Source: CAWCKS01 sp963763485
GTDB taxonomy: Bacteria; Pseudomonadota; Alphaproteobacteria; Rhizobiales; Xanthobacteraceae
Direction of reading: 5' to 3'
Length of the DNA: 16,880 bases
Assembly: GCA_963763485.1 (NCBI GenBank)
Contig: CAVXOW010000002.1
Coordinates: 1-16,880 of the forward strand
In this document: positions 8,382 to 15,738 of the stretch, one piece after another
Numbering within the stretch: position 1 is the stretch's first letter
Layout: each line of letters starts with the position of its first letter
The notes under the pieces: generated by a model
The model's input: the letters and a program-made list of their open reading frames with translations, nothing else
What the model was told of the DNA's origin: nothing
Database searches by the model: none
Position numbers and translations under genes: made by a program

Positions 8382-8755
8382 TGGGAGTGACAGGCGTCAG
8401 GCGATTCTCAACGCGTTGGCCCAGGTTCCCCAACGATCATCGCTCAAGCGGTCACCAAAGCGGGCCCGAAGTGCTCGATAGCCGATTCTGGCGAATTGGA
8501 TAATAGCGAAAGCCGCATGATTTCACGCCACCTCTTCGGAAGCCTCGACGTCGAGGAAAAGGAAAACCTGGTTCTTGCCGGGTTGACGGCTCGTATTGCA
8601 GCGTCATCTTGGCGCGCGGGGCAGCCAGGCTCGTTCAGGCTCCGCCTCCACTGAGGCCGTTACGCCGTCCACTGGGCGAACGAAAAAGTTTAATCCAAAT
8701 CAAGCGAGGTGCGGAATGGGTTAGGTACACTCCGCACATCCAGACAGGAGGCACC
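8382..8755. other. Intergenic region carrying the promoter of the H1-like gene
   Basis: The stretch lies between the TonB-like gene and the H1-like gene. The last 70 bases hold an FNR-type site and a -10-like hexamer, listed separately. A 45-codon open frame at 8517-8654 has no clear ribosome site and no recognised family, so I do not call it. Confidence 0.5.
8690..8703 (+). promoter_or_regulatory. FNR/ANR-type box, class II spacing
   Basis: TTAATCCAAATCAA matches the consensus TTGAT-N4-ATCAA at nine of ten positions. A -10-like TACACT lies at 8726-8731, which puts transcription start near 8738 and the box centre at -41.5, the position known for class II FNR activation. The gene start at 8756 follows closely. 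Confidence 0.55.
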
Positions 8756-9139
8756 ATGGCCACACGTCGCACCACAATGAGAAGCCGGTCAGGCAAGAAG
8801 CTCTATGCCGTCCGTGACAAGAGCGGCAAATTCAAGGACATCCAGACCTACAAGCGCGCCCACGCTGCAGACATGCGCCACAAGTCGAAGGCCGAGAAAG
8901 AGGCGGCACAGGGTGCTATCGAAAAGAGGGTCAGGAAAGCGGCGAACGATGCCGTCAAGTCCGTCAAGAACTCAGTCCGGGGCGCAGTCGCTGCGGTGGA
9001 GAGGGCGGCGAAGCGCGCCGTGAAGCAGGTTTCGAAGCGGCAGCCAGTGCGCAAAACGAAGGTCAAGAGCGCAGCCAAGAAGAGGACCAGCAAGCCGGCG
9101 GCGAGAAGGACCGTGAAGAAGACGGCGAAGACCAGGTAG
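8756..9139 (+). CDS. Small basic histone H1-like protein
   Basis: A 127-residue, very basic protein. The N-terminal part (MRSRSGKKLYAVRDKSGKF, KDIQTYKRAHAADMR) is a conserved module I recall from small proteobacterial proteins of unknown role. The remainder is Lys/Ala/Arg-rich, with KPAARRTVKKTAKTR at the end, like the DNA-binding tail of histone H1-type nucleoid proteins. The ATG at 8756 is chosen because AGGAGG lies six bases upstream and the FNR-like promoter ends just before it; the frame is open upstream but without such signals. It is likely a nucleoid-associated or nucleic-acid-binding protein, possibly induced at low oxygen if the upstream box is real. Confidence 0.75.
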   Translation: MATRRTTMRSRSGKKLYAVRDKSGKFKDIQTYKRAHAADMRHKSKAEKEAAQGAIEKRVRKAANDAVKSVKNSVRGAVAAVERAAKRAVKQVSKRQPVRKTKVKSAAKKRTSKPAARRTVKKTAKTR

Positions 9140-9228
9140 GGACATTCCTTCCGCATAACAGCGCGCACTACAGAGCCAGTCGCTGGCGTAGGCTCTTGGC
9201 CGCCCTCTCTGCCCTAGCATTTCAGAGC

Positions 9229-9252
9229 TTCGAAGCCCCGTGCGGGGTCGAA
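9229..9252. other. Hairpin downstream of the H1-like gene
   Basis: TTCGA pairs with TCGAA and CCCC with GGGG around a GTGC loop, with a two-base AG bulge. It lies 90 bases after the H1-like stop. There is no T-run, so it is at best a weak or factor-assisted terminator or an RNA-stabilising stem. Confidence 0.35.
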
Positions 9253-9434
9253 ATTGCCTCGCTAGCTCGCATGGATTTCCAGGCCCCGGCGTCAGATTCT
9301 GTCCGGCACGGTCTTGCCGGCCTGCCTACTTGGAAATCAGTTCTTATCCGATGGCCGCCAAAGCGCCAAGTGCCCACACTAGCTTCACTCCGAAAGACCG
9401 CGACGGCGGTTTCCACTATTGGGGAGACAGAAAG

Positions 9435-10418
9435 ATGCGTTACTTGATCCTAGCGTTGGCCCTCCTCCTTGGCCCCGCGCTTTCCGCTCGCGCGCAGCTC
9501 AGTGTCGATATCGGAGGTGCCGGGTTCAATATCGGTATCAACATGCCGGTGTACCCGCAGCTCGTGCTGATACCCGGCTACCCGGTCTACTACGACCCGT
9601 ACGTCAATTCGAACTACTTCTTCTACGACGGCCTGTATTGGGTGTACGCAGGAGACAACTGGTACGCGAGCACTTGGTACAACGGGCCTTGGGATCTAGT
9701 CGCGCCGGAGGGTGTGCCGCAATTCTTGCTGCTGATTCCGGTACGCTACTACCGCGCGCCTCCGGTTTATTTTCGCAGCTGGTATCGCGATGCGCCGCCA
9801 CGTTGGGGTGAGCACTGGGGCCGCAGCTGGGAACAACGCCGTGCCGGATGGGATCGATGGGATCGTCGCTCTGCTCCCGCCGCTGCGCCGTTGCCGGTTT
9901 ATCAGCGTCAATATTCCGGCGACCGCTACCCGCGCGCCGTCCAACAACAACAGGCGATCCAATCCCAGAATTATCGCTATCAACCACGCGATGCCGTAGC
10001 GCAACAACATTTTCATCAGCGCGCTGCTCAAGGTGGTCAGCCGCAGGGCAACGCCGGCCGGACGCGCGCTCAGACGCAGCAGCAGCAGCAATACCACCCG
10101 CAACAACAGCAATCGACACAGGCGCAGCAGGTGCAGAGGATGCGTCAGGAGCGCCCGCCACAGTCGGCCGTGCAAACGCAGCCGCACATTCAAAATGGGC
10201 CGCAGGGAAGAGGCCCGGCAGGAGCGGGCTCGCCGCAGGGTAAAGGCCTCGAGACGAGGGCTGCGCCGAGGGAAATCAGGGCGGCGCCGCAAGCTTCCGG
10301 ACCGCAAGGCAGGGGCGCGCAGAACCGAGGCGGACCACAGGAAGCCCGGGGGGGACCGCATGGCAAGGGTGGCGAGAAGGGGGCACGCGAGGGCAAGGTA
10401 AAGGAAGACAAGAACTAG
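9435..10418 (+). CDS. Secreted Trp/Tyr-rich and Gln-rich low-complexity protein
   Basis: A 327-residue exported protein. A signal peptide (MRYLILALALLLGPALSARA, cleavage before QLSVD) leads into an aromatic domain (about 30-160) with VYYDPYVNSNYFFYDGLYWVY, DNWYASTWYNGPWDLV, PVRYYRAPP and RWGEHWG..WEQRR..WDRWDRR. I recall similar YxWGxW-like proteins from many proteobacteria. The C-terminal half is disordered: Gln-rich (CAG/CAA runs near 10075-10125), then Gly/Pro/Arg-rich with many PQGRG-type motifs, ending in a basic tail. The ATG at 9435 is chosen because the signal peptide begins there; AGACAGAAAG precedes it. It is probably an envelope-associated or outer-surface protein. No enzyme motif is visible and the function is unknown. 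Confidence 0.8.
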   Translation: MRYLILALALLLGPALSARAQLSVDIGGAGFNIGINMPVYPQLVLIPGYPVYYDPYVNSNYFFYDGLYWVYAGDNWYASTWYNGPWDLVAPEGVPQFLLLIPVRYYRAPPVYFRSWYRDAPPRWGEHWGRSWEQRRAGWDRWDRRSAPAAAPLPVYQRQYSGDRYPRAVQQQQAIQSQNYRYQPRDAVAQQHFHQRAAQGGQPQGNAGRTRAQTQQQQQYHPQQQQSTQAQQVQRMRQERPPQSAVQTQPHIQNGPQGRGPAGAGSPQGKGLETRAAPREIRAAPQASGPQGRGAQNRGGPQEARGGPHGKGGEKGAREGKVKEDKN

Positions 10419-10460
10419 CGCGGGCACCCGGCGTGCTGTTCTCGGCGTAAGGAGGCAAAC

Positions 10461-10774
10461 ATGAGCGCTACCGGATCCACCGCAGTCGTATTCCGAAGGC
10501 AAAGGATGTTCGCAATCAGTTGGCGGAAGCCGAGTTCATGCTCGGTCAAGTCGGCAAGGAGACCGGGGAGAAGGCCAGTAATTTGCTCTCTCAGGTGGAA
10601 TCGAAGCTGCGTTCCGCCACGGACGCAGTGCGGGGATTGCAGCAGGACGCGCTCGATCGCGCGAAGGCCGCCGGTCGCGTCGCTGACGATTACGTCAGCG
10701 ACAATCCATGGCAGGTGGTTGGCGTTGCCGCCGCGCTGGGTTTTCTTGTCGGGGCGTTCGTAGGGCGTCGTTGA
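10461..10774 (+). CDS. DUF883 (ElaB/YqjD-type) membrane-anchored protein, one frameshift
   Basis: A small stress-type protein with an amphipathic helical N-terminal part and a C-terminal inner-membrane helix (DNPWQVVGVAAALGFLVGAFVGRR), the hallmark of the ElaB/YgaM/YqjD family. E. coli YqjD is known to bind ribosomes and hold them at the membrane. The start at 10461 has AAGGAGG five to six bases upstream and gives MSATGSTAVV. The frame then has to change near 10490, after which PKAKDVRNQLAEAEFMLGQV continues to the stop at 10774. One missing base explains this, so it is likely a sequence error rather than a dead gene. The DUF1328 gene follows 60 bases later. Confidence 0.85.
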
Positions 10775-10779
10775 CTTCG

Positions 10780-10794
10780 GGCAGCGCCGCTGCC
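10780..10794. other. Short perfect hairpin between the DUF883 and DUF1328 genes
   Basis: GGCAGC and GCTGCC flank a GCC loop, five bases after the DUF883 stop. With no T-run it is more likely an RNA-processing or stabilising stem than a terminator. Confidence 0.4.
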
Positions 10795-10834
10795 AGATAG
10801 CCGGGCCGGCCATTGCAGATAAGGGGAATCCGCC

Positions 10835-11008
10835 ATGATCAAATGGGCCATCATCTTTTTTCTCGTTTCGCTCGTCGCCGGTTTCTTCGGATTCACCGGC
10901 GTTGCGGCCGATTTCAGGGGCATTGCCAAGCTCCTGTTCTATATCGCGATCGTTATCTTCCTTATCGTGCTGATCTTCGGAGTGTTATTGGGAACGCTGG
11001 TATTTTGA
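10835..11008 (+). CDS. DUF1328 small membrane protein
   Basis: 57 residues with two membrane helices (KWAIIFFLVSLVAGFFGFTG, then AKLLFYIAIVIFLIVLIFGVLLG) separated by VAADFRGI. This is the full length and pattern of the DUF1328/YtjA family (MI.WA..FL..A..A..FGF.G.A.....AK.LF). AAGGGG lies about ten bases before the ATG. Genes of this family often sit with DUF883 and CsbD genes in stress-response clusters, and both families occur here (CsbD only as a stub). Function unknown; inner membrane. Confidence 0.9.
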   Translation: MIKWAIIFFLVSLVAGFFGFTGVAADFRGIAKLLFYIAIVIFLIVLIFGVLLGTLVF

Positions 11009-11467
11009 TTCATCCGTAAGTGTCGCGGGCGCCAAGTCGCGCGCCACATCGGCAGCGGGCTGCAATCGCGAGTTGGCATCTGTGAATTCGACCCCGATGC
11101 GGCAACGTTCACACTTGCCCTGCGCGTTGAAGGCAAACTCTCCTCGCTCGGCGGCGATCCGATCAAGATTTTCACCTGACGGCCGTGGCGCGGTCAGGAT
11201 ATCGCCGGCTCTCGCGCTCCTACATACGATTCGGAGGCCGTCCTATTTTTCGAAATCCAAGCGTCGGTTACTGTCACATTTCGAAACGCGTTGACCAGGT
11301 TCCGGGAGACTACCGGGTCACTTGGCGCGGGCTCAGAACGGCGTTTGTTCGTTCGCGTTGGCCGTTAAACTCTGGCCACGCGCAGACGCATCGACTATCA
11401 TTCAAGGAGCATACGATGAACCGAGATCAAGCGAAGGGAACCGCGTGACCTAGGAACGGAGGCCTGT
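11009..11467. other. 459-base region with no intact gene
   Basis: The region contains the CsbD stub (11416-11448, listed separately). It also has an open frame ending with TGA at 11177-11179 that reads like protein (QSRVGICEFDPDAATF, LALRVEGKL, LGGDPIKIF) but has no visible start and no family I recognise, so it may be the 3' end of a decayed gene. Two TTTCGAAA palindromes occur at about 11250-11285. I see no clear promoter. Confidence 0.4.
11416..11448 (+). pseudogene. CsbD-family stub (first 10 codons)
   Basis: A well-formed start (AAGGAG, eight bases, ATG) opens MNRDQAKGTA and stops at once. MNRDQVKG is the hallmark start of CsbD-type small stress proteins (about 60-70 residues). The body of the gene is missing and the next gene's ribosome site begins ten bases later, so this looks like a deletion scar whose leader survives. 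Confidence 0.6.
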
Positions 11468-11977
11468 ATGTTCAGATCGCTACTCGGGCTCGCCATCGCC
11501 CTCGTCCTGTCCGCGGGCGTTTCCGCTCAGCCAACCAATGCTGCCGAGCAACAGGAAAGGACGGTAAGTCCGTATCTTTACCTGGTGGATTCGGACGGCA
11601 ACAAGGTTCTGCTCAGCACGCAATTCTGGCGCAACGATCCGAAATATGACGACCGCGCGTTTCACCGTTTCCTGGACGTGATGGCCGCCCTGGAAAAGCG
11701 TGGATTTCACAAGAACGAGAAAGTGGTCATCGAGAACTGGGACAAGCCCGAACCGGTTGCTCGGTGCTACATCTATCTGGAGGACTTGCAGGCGGCCAAG
11801 AAGGTCAAAGGCCCCATCGTCAGCGGTTCTCGCTTATGGTGTGCCGACAACGGCGCGTCGGAGCACGAAGTAAGGCCGTCGGATACGCCAAAGCACGTCG
11901 AGGACGTCATGAAGTACTTCGACGAGTACCTCGCGCGAACGAAGGCGAGATTGCACAAGAAAAGCGCGGCGGGATAG
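11468..11977 (+). CDS. Secreted protein of unknown family
   Basis: 169 residues with a signal peptide (MFRSLLGLAIALVLSAGVSA, cleavage near QPTNA) and a mature domain rich in charged and aromatic residues (SPYLYLVDSDGNKVLL, FWRNDPKYDDRAFHRFLDVMAALEKRG, a WCADN segment, VEDVMKYFDEYLARTKARLHKK). There are two cysteines in the mature part (ARCY, WCAD) that could form a disulfide in the periplasm. GGAGG lies five bases upstream of the ATG. I do not recognise the family. It follows the CsbD stub, so it may be transcribed from that gene's old promoter. Immediately downstream begins the truncated Rieske oxygenase, with only 20 bases between. Confidence 0.7.
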   Translation: MFRSLLGLAIALVLSAGVSAQPTNAAEQQERTVSPYLYLVDSDGNKVLLSTQFWRNDPKYDDRAFHRFLDVMAALEKRGFHKNEKVVIENWDKPEPVARCYIYLEDLQAAKKVKGPIVSGSRLWCADNGASEHEVRPSDTPKHVEDVMKYFDEYLARTKARLHKKSAAG

Positions 11978-11996
11978 CGCACGGCCGACCGCGCAC

Positions 11997-12604
11997 ATGT
12001 CGCTGCTGCGGCATGGCGGCAGCCTCAAGTTCGAGATTCGGGCCAACTGGAAGCTCGTCGTCGAAAATTTCTGCGAGCGCTATCACCTGCCATCCGTCCA
12101 TCCGACGCTCAACAGCTATTCGGCGGTCGAGCACTCGTTCCAGATCATCCGCGAAGGACTCTTTTCCGGCGTCGGCAGCTCGAGCTATGCGCCGCCCGCG
12201 GTGGGCGAAGTCCCTTTGCCGGGGTTCCCGGACATCTCGCCCGACCGGCGCCGCATCGCCGAGTACGTCGCGTTGTTTCCCAACGTGATGATCGGCTGCC
12301 TGTACGATCACTGCTACGCCTTCATCCTGCAGCCGCAGGCCTTCGAGCACACGATGGAACGCTTCGAATTCTTCTACGTCGGCGACGAAGCGATGCAACC
12401 TCGATTCACCGCCGCCCGGCAGGACTGCGTCGAGCGCCGCCATTCGATCAACAGCGAGGACATTGCGATAGTCGACGCCTGCAGATAGGCCGGCGGTCGC
12501 CGGTCATGAACGGCGGAGTTTTTTCCGCCGCGCTGGAAGACACGACGCACAACTTCCAGAAGACTCTGATCACGCGGCTCCAGGCTGCGGGCGCAATCGC
12601 CTAG
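11997..12604 (+). pseudogene. Rieske non-haem iron oxygenase alpha subunit, catalytic C-terminal part only
   Basis: The remnant starts inside the catalytic domain: SLKFEIRANWKLVVENFCER followed by YHLPSVH, which supplies the HxxxxH iron ligands, then NSYS, FPNVMIGCLYDHCYAF and FFYVGDEAM. The frame shifts near 12480 and continues QIGRRSPVMNGGVFSAALED, TTHNFQKTL to a stop at 12604, the expected family ending. The entire N-terminal [2Fe-2S] Rieske domain (about 180-200 residues, CxH...CxxH) is absent; the upstream sequence is an unrelated secreted protein. The overall pattern resembles the GbcA/CntA-like group that opens quaternary amines, and the neighbouring regulator, methyltransferase and transporter fit that. 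It cannot work without its Rieske domain. The apparent ATG at 11997 is not the true start. Confidence 0.8.
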
Positions 12605-12642
12605 CGTCGACCCGTCGGCAGTTGCGCGGTAACATCGACCGC

Positions 12643-13701
12643 ATGCCGTCACCGATCAGGGCGCCGCGCGTGAGCGCCGATACGAGGCCGCCGCGCACAG
12701 CGCCGTCGCGCGGAACTCCGCGCCCGTACACCGTCGGGTTCTATCTCGTTCCGGATTTTCCGATGATGGCTTTCGCCGCCGCAATCGAGCCTCTGCGCGC
12801 GGCGAATCGCCTCTCGGGCGAAAGCCTGTTCGCCTGGCGACTGTTTTCCCACGATGGCGATCCGGTGCGTGCGAGCAACGGGATCGATGTCGCGGTCGGT
12901 GGATCGATCCGCGACGATGCCGCGCTCGATCTGCTGCTGGTGTGCTCCGGTACCCCTGACGCCGGCGCGCGCGACAAGGCGCTCGCCCAGTGGCTGCGCG
13001 CCCTGATGCGCAGCGGCGCATCGGTCGGCGGCATAAGTCTCGGCGCTTATGCGCTGGCGCACGCCGGGTTGCTCGACGGCCGGCGTTGCGCGCTGCACTG
13101 GGAGAATCTTGCCGCCTTCGGCGAGCAGTTTCCACGCATTCGAACGACGACCGACATTTTCGTCATCGACGACACGCGTTGCACCTGCTCGGGCGGAACC
13201 GCCGCGCTGGACATGATGCTGCAGCTGATCACGGACCGCAACGGCCGGGAACTGGCCAACGACGTGTCCGAGCAGTTCATCCATCCGCGCATACGCGGCA
13301 CTCGGGATCGGCAGCGCATGGCGATCCAGGCCCGATTGGGCGTGGCCAACCAGAAGCTGATCGCGGCGGTCGGCCTGATGGAGAGCACCGCCGACGAGCC
13401 GCGTGACGTACGACGAATCGCCGCCGACGTCGGCCTTTCGCCACGCCAGCTCGAACGCCTGTTCGCGAAATACCTGCGCGCGAGCCCGAGCCGGCACTAT
13501 CTGGAGTTGCGGCTGGACCGCGCGCGGGAATTGTTGCTGCAAACCGCCAAGCCGATTCTCGACGTCGCGGTGGGATGCGGTTTCGCGTCGGCCTCGCATT
13601 TCAGCCGCTGCTATCGTGCCGTTTACGGCCACAAGCCCAGCGACGAACGCTCAGCGGCACTGGCCGGACGAACAGCGCGAGCCCGCAGGCGATCGGCCTG
13701 A
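12643..13701 (+). CDS. GlxA/CdhR-type transcriptional regulator (DJ-1/PfpI domain plus AraC HTH)
   Basis: 352 residues. The N-terminal domain (about 30-200) has the class I amidotransferase-like/DJ-1 fold: TVGFYLVPDFPMMAFAAAIE, PLRAANRLSG, GGISLGAYALAHAGLLDG, CALHWENLAAF. The nucleophile position, usually Cys in (I/V)CTGA, is Ser here, so it is likely a ligand sensor, not an enzyme. The C-terminal 100 residues form an AraC double helix-turn-helix (IAADVGLSPRQLERLFAKYL, then ILDVAVGCGFASASHFSRCYR). Relatives such as GbdR and CdhR activate betaine and carnitine catabolic genes. It lies just downstream of the Rieske remnant and converges with the BHMT-like gene. The ATG at 12643 is preferred; a TTG at 12622 is possible and neither has a strong ribosome site. 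The gene is intact, unlike its neighbours. Confidence 0.88.
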   Translation: MPSPIRAPRVSADTRPPRTAPSRGTPRPYTVGFYLVPDFPMMAFAAAIEPLRAANRLSGESLFAWRLFSHDGDPVRASNGIDVAVGGSIRDDAALDLLLVCSGTPDAGARDKALAQWLRALMRSGASVGGISLGAYALAHAGLLDGRRCALHWENLAAFGEQFPRIRTTTDIFVIDDTRCTCSGGTAALDMMLQLITDRNGRELANDVSEQFIHPRIRGTRDRQRMAIQARLGVANQKLIAAVGLMESTADEPRDVRRIAADVGLSPRQLERLFAKYLRASPSRHYLELRLDRARELLLQTAKPILDVAVGCGFASASHFSRCYRAVYGHKPSDERSAALAGRTARARRRSA

Positions 13702-13738
13702 TGCGTCTCGGGCCCGGACGCCCGACGGGCGCATGCGC

Positions 13739-14796
13739 CTAAAGCTTGTTCGCGTAATCCTTCTGCACTTTCTTGATGCGCTCGTGCGAGCCCAGGAACG
13801 CGTGCTTGGACATGTCGGCGGAGTATTTGCTGCCCGGCGGGTGCTTGCCGACGGCCTCGGCCAGCGCGCGGATGTGGTGCGGCCCTGCGCCGCAGCAGAC
13901 GCCGAGGTAGCGGATGTCGAGCGCCAGCGCCTCGCGGCCGAAGTCGGCGATCTCGAAGCGGTTGCAGGTGAACGGATCGAGCGCGACCGGAAACGGCCGG
14001 CGTGCCTCGTCGTAGTGCCAATGCGTGTCGCGCAGCGACTGGAACGAAGGCTCGGCTCGCGTGGTGCGGTAGGGCACCGGCAGCGCCGCAATGTGCATCT
14101 TCACGCGCGTCCGGATCTCGCGCAGCAGCGGCATCATCGTCGCCGGTCCGCGGATGCAGTTGAGGCCGACGACGTCGGCGCCCGCGTCGGCGAGGCGCTT
14201 GCACGCGTCGGCGACGGTCCAGCCCTCGCGCGTCACGTCGGCCTGGTGCATGGCCAGCGTGATCACCGCGGTCTGTCCGGCGCCTTGACCACCTCGAGCG
14301 CGATCAGCGCCTCCGCGCCCCGGAGAAGGTCTCGCCGATGATAAAGTCGACGCCGGCGTCGACCGCCCAGCCGACCTGCTCCTCGAACATCGCGCGCACG
14401 GCCTTGTGCGACGCGGGGTCGGCGGGGTCGTAGACGTTGGTGTTGCAGATGTCGCCGGCGAACAGCGCGCCGCTTTCGGTCGCCACGCCTTTGGCGATCT
14501 CCAGCGCCCGCCGGTTGATCGGCTCGAGGTCCTTCTCGCGGCCGATCACCCGCAGCTTCTCGCGGTGCGCGTAGTAGGTGAGCGCCTCGACCACGTCGGA
14601 GCCGGCGTGCACGAAGTCGCGGTGCAGCTGCGTGACGACCTCGGGATGCTCGAGCACGACCTCGGGCACGAACGCGCCGGCCTGCAGGTAGCCGCGGCGC
14701 TCGAGCTCGAACACGTAGCCTTCGGCGCAGATCACCGGGCCCTGGTCGAGGCGCTGCAGCAGGGAGTCGATGCTTCTGCGTTCCGGTTTTGGGCAT
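13739..14796 (-). CDS. Betaine-homocysteine S-methyltransferase-like protein, frameshifted
   Basis: A homocysteine methyltransferase (PF02574) of BHMT type, about 350 residues when joined. Visible parts are AEGYVFELERRGYLQAGAFV, PEVVLEHPEVV, AGSDVVEALTYYAHREKLRV, GETFSG, then VITLAMHQADVTREGWTV, GADVVGLNCIRGP and GVCCGAGPHHIRALAEA. The single Cys of GLNC and the CC pair are the three zinc ligands that bind homocysteine. The ATG at 14796 reaches the main frame if one A is removed from AAAA near 14786 (MPKPERRSID). Two further single-base shifts lie near 14320 and 14275 (expected VVKA.GQTAVITLAM). The encoded family uses betaine or a related methyl donor to make methionine. The gene is divergent from the ABC importer, which could supply the donor. 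Confidence 0.85.
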
Positions 14797-15058
14797 GGCG
14801 AGGTCCCGGGGGAGAAGCCACAACTATCGCACTTTAGCCCGCCCGTGACCAGTCGCAAGGCGACCCCAACTGGCGCCGATGCGACGCAAGCGGTGGTCCG
14901 CGCATCCGTCCGGCCGATGTATGGTGCCCGCCGGGCCGGCGTCGAGTCCAGCATGGACCAGCCCGCGTCGTAACTGTGACACTTGCGTCCAGCGCGCGGC
15001 GACTATCCTTGCGGTGACAGCCCGCGGCACGACCCGGCAAGCGCTTCGGAGGATGGCG
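14797..15058. other. Divergent intergenic region between the BHMT-like gene and the importer operon
   Basis: About 260 bases that should contain promoters for both directions and could hold the operator of the nearby regulator. I could not pick out a convincing -35/-10 pair: TTGCGT and TATCCT near 14985-15010 are only 15 bases apart. The only firm signal is the GGAGG at 15048-15052. Confidence 0.4.
15048..15052 (+). promoter_or_regulatory. Ribosome-binding site that decides the permease start
   Basis: GGAGG directly touches the ATG at 15053, leaving no spacing, but lies six bases before an in-frame GTG at 15059. GTG is therefore the more likely start. Confidence 0.6.
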
Positions 15059-15716
15059 GTGGAAACCTTGGCGTTCATCCTGCACAACCTGCCGGCGATC
15101 GGCGAGCGCACGGTCGAGCACGTCTCGATCGTCAGCGTCGCCGTCGGCTTCGCGATCCTGACCGGCGTGCCGCTCGGCATCGCGATCACCCAGAGCCGGC
15201 GCACCGCGACACCGTGCTCTACCTCGGCTCGATCGTGATGACCATTCCGTCCATCGCGCTGTTCGGCGTGCTCATCCCGATGCTGTCGAAGATCGGCCAG
15301 GGCATCGGCTACCTGCCCGCCGTGATCGCCGCGATGCTCTACGCGCAGTGCCGATCGTGCGCAATACCTACACCGCGATCCGCAACGTCGATCCCGCGCT
15401 GCGCTCCGCCGCGATCGGCATGGGCATGTCGACCTCGCAGCGCCTAATGCGGGTCGAGATCCCGATCGCGATGCCGGTGATCATCGCCGGGGTGCGGATC
15501 GCCGTGGTCATCAACATCGGCGTGACCGCGATCGCCGCGTACATCGGCGCCGGCGGGCTCGGCACGTTCATCTCGCGCGGCATCTCGCAGTCCGACATCC
15601 GCCAGCTGATCACCGGCGCGCTGGCGCTGGCGTTGCTGGCGATCGCGGCCGACTCTGCGCTGCTCTGGCTGCAACGCCGGCTGACGCCGAAGGGCGCCGC
15701 GCCGCGCGGCGGCTGA
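15059..15716 (+). CDS. ABC transporter permease, OpuCB/YehW type (glycine betaine/choline-like), frameshifted
   Basis: About 219 residues when joined, the usual length for this compact permease class. The first frame gives ETLAFILHNLPAIGERTVEH and VSVAVGFAILTGVPLGIAIT; the second YLGSIVMTIPSIALFGVLIPML; the third PIVRNTYTAIRNVDPALRSAA, GMGMSTSQRLMRVEIPIAMP (the EAA loop that docks the ATPase) and INIGVTAIAAYIGAGGLGTFI. One base is missing near 15205 and one near 15350 (expected YAQLPIVRN), so the breaks look like sequence errors. It is the first gene of a permease-ATPase-permease operon of OpuC/YehYXW (OsmU) type for betaine-like osmolytes; the substrate is inferred from family and context. 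Confidence 0.88.
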
Positions 15717-15738
15717 TGCGCGGGATGGAAACGCGGGC

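Noticed and set aside
8517..8654. 45-codon open frame between the TonB-like and H1-like genes
   Set aside because: No convincing ribosome site or known family; such frames are common by chance at this GC content.
9196..9447. 83-codon plus-strand frame upstream of the secreted aromatic protein
   Set aside because: No ribosome site or recognisable family; it runs into the start of the next gene, which has a clear signal peptide.
13702..13738. GC-rich inverted repeats between the converging regulator and BHMT-like genes as a bidirectional terminator
   Set aside because: Stems are short or bulged and no T-run follows on either strand; too weak to list as a terminator.
13403..14341. Plus-strand 312-codon frame over the BHMT-like gene
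   Set aside because: Composition is antisense-like, and the minus strand carries the GLNC and GVCCG zinc motifs of a real methyltransferase.
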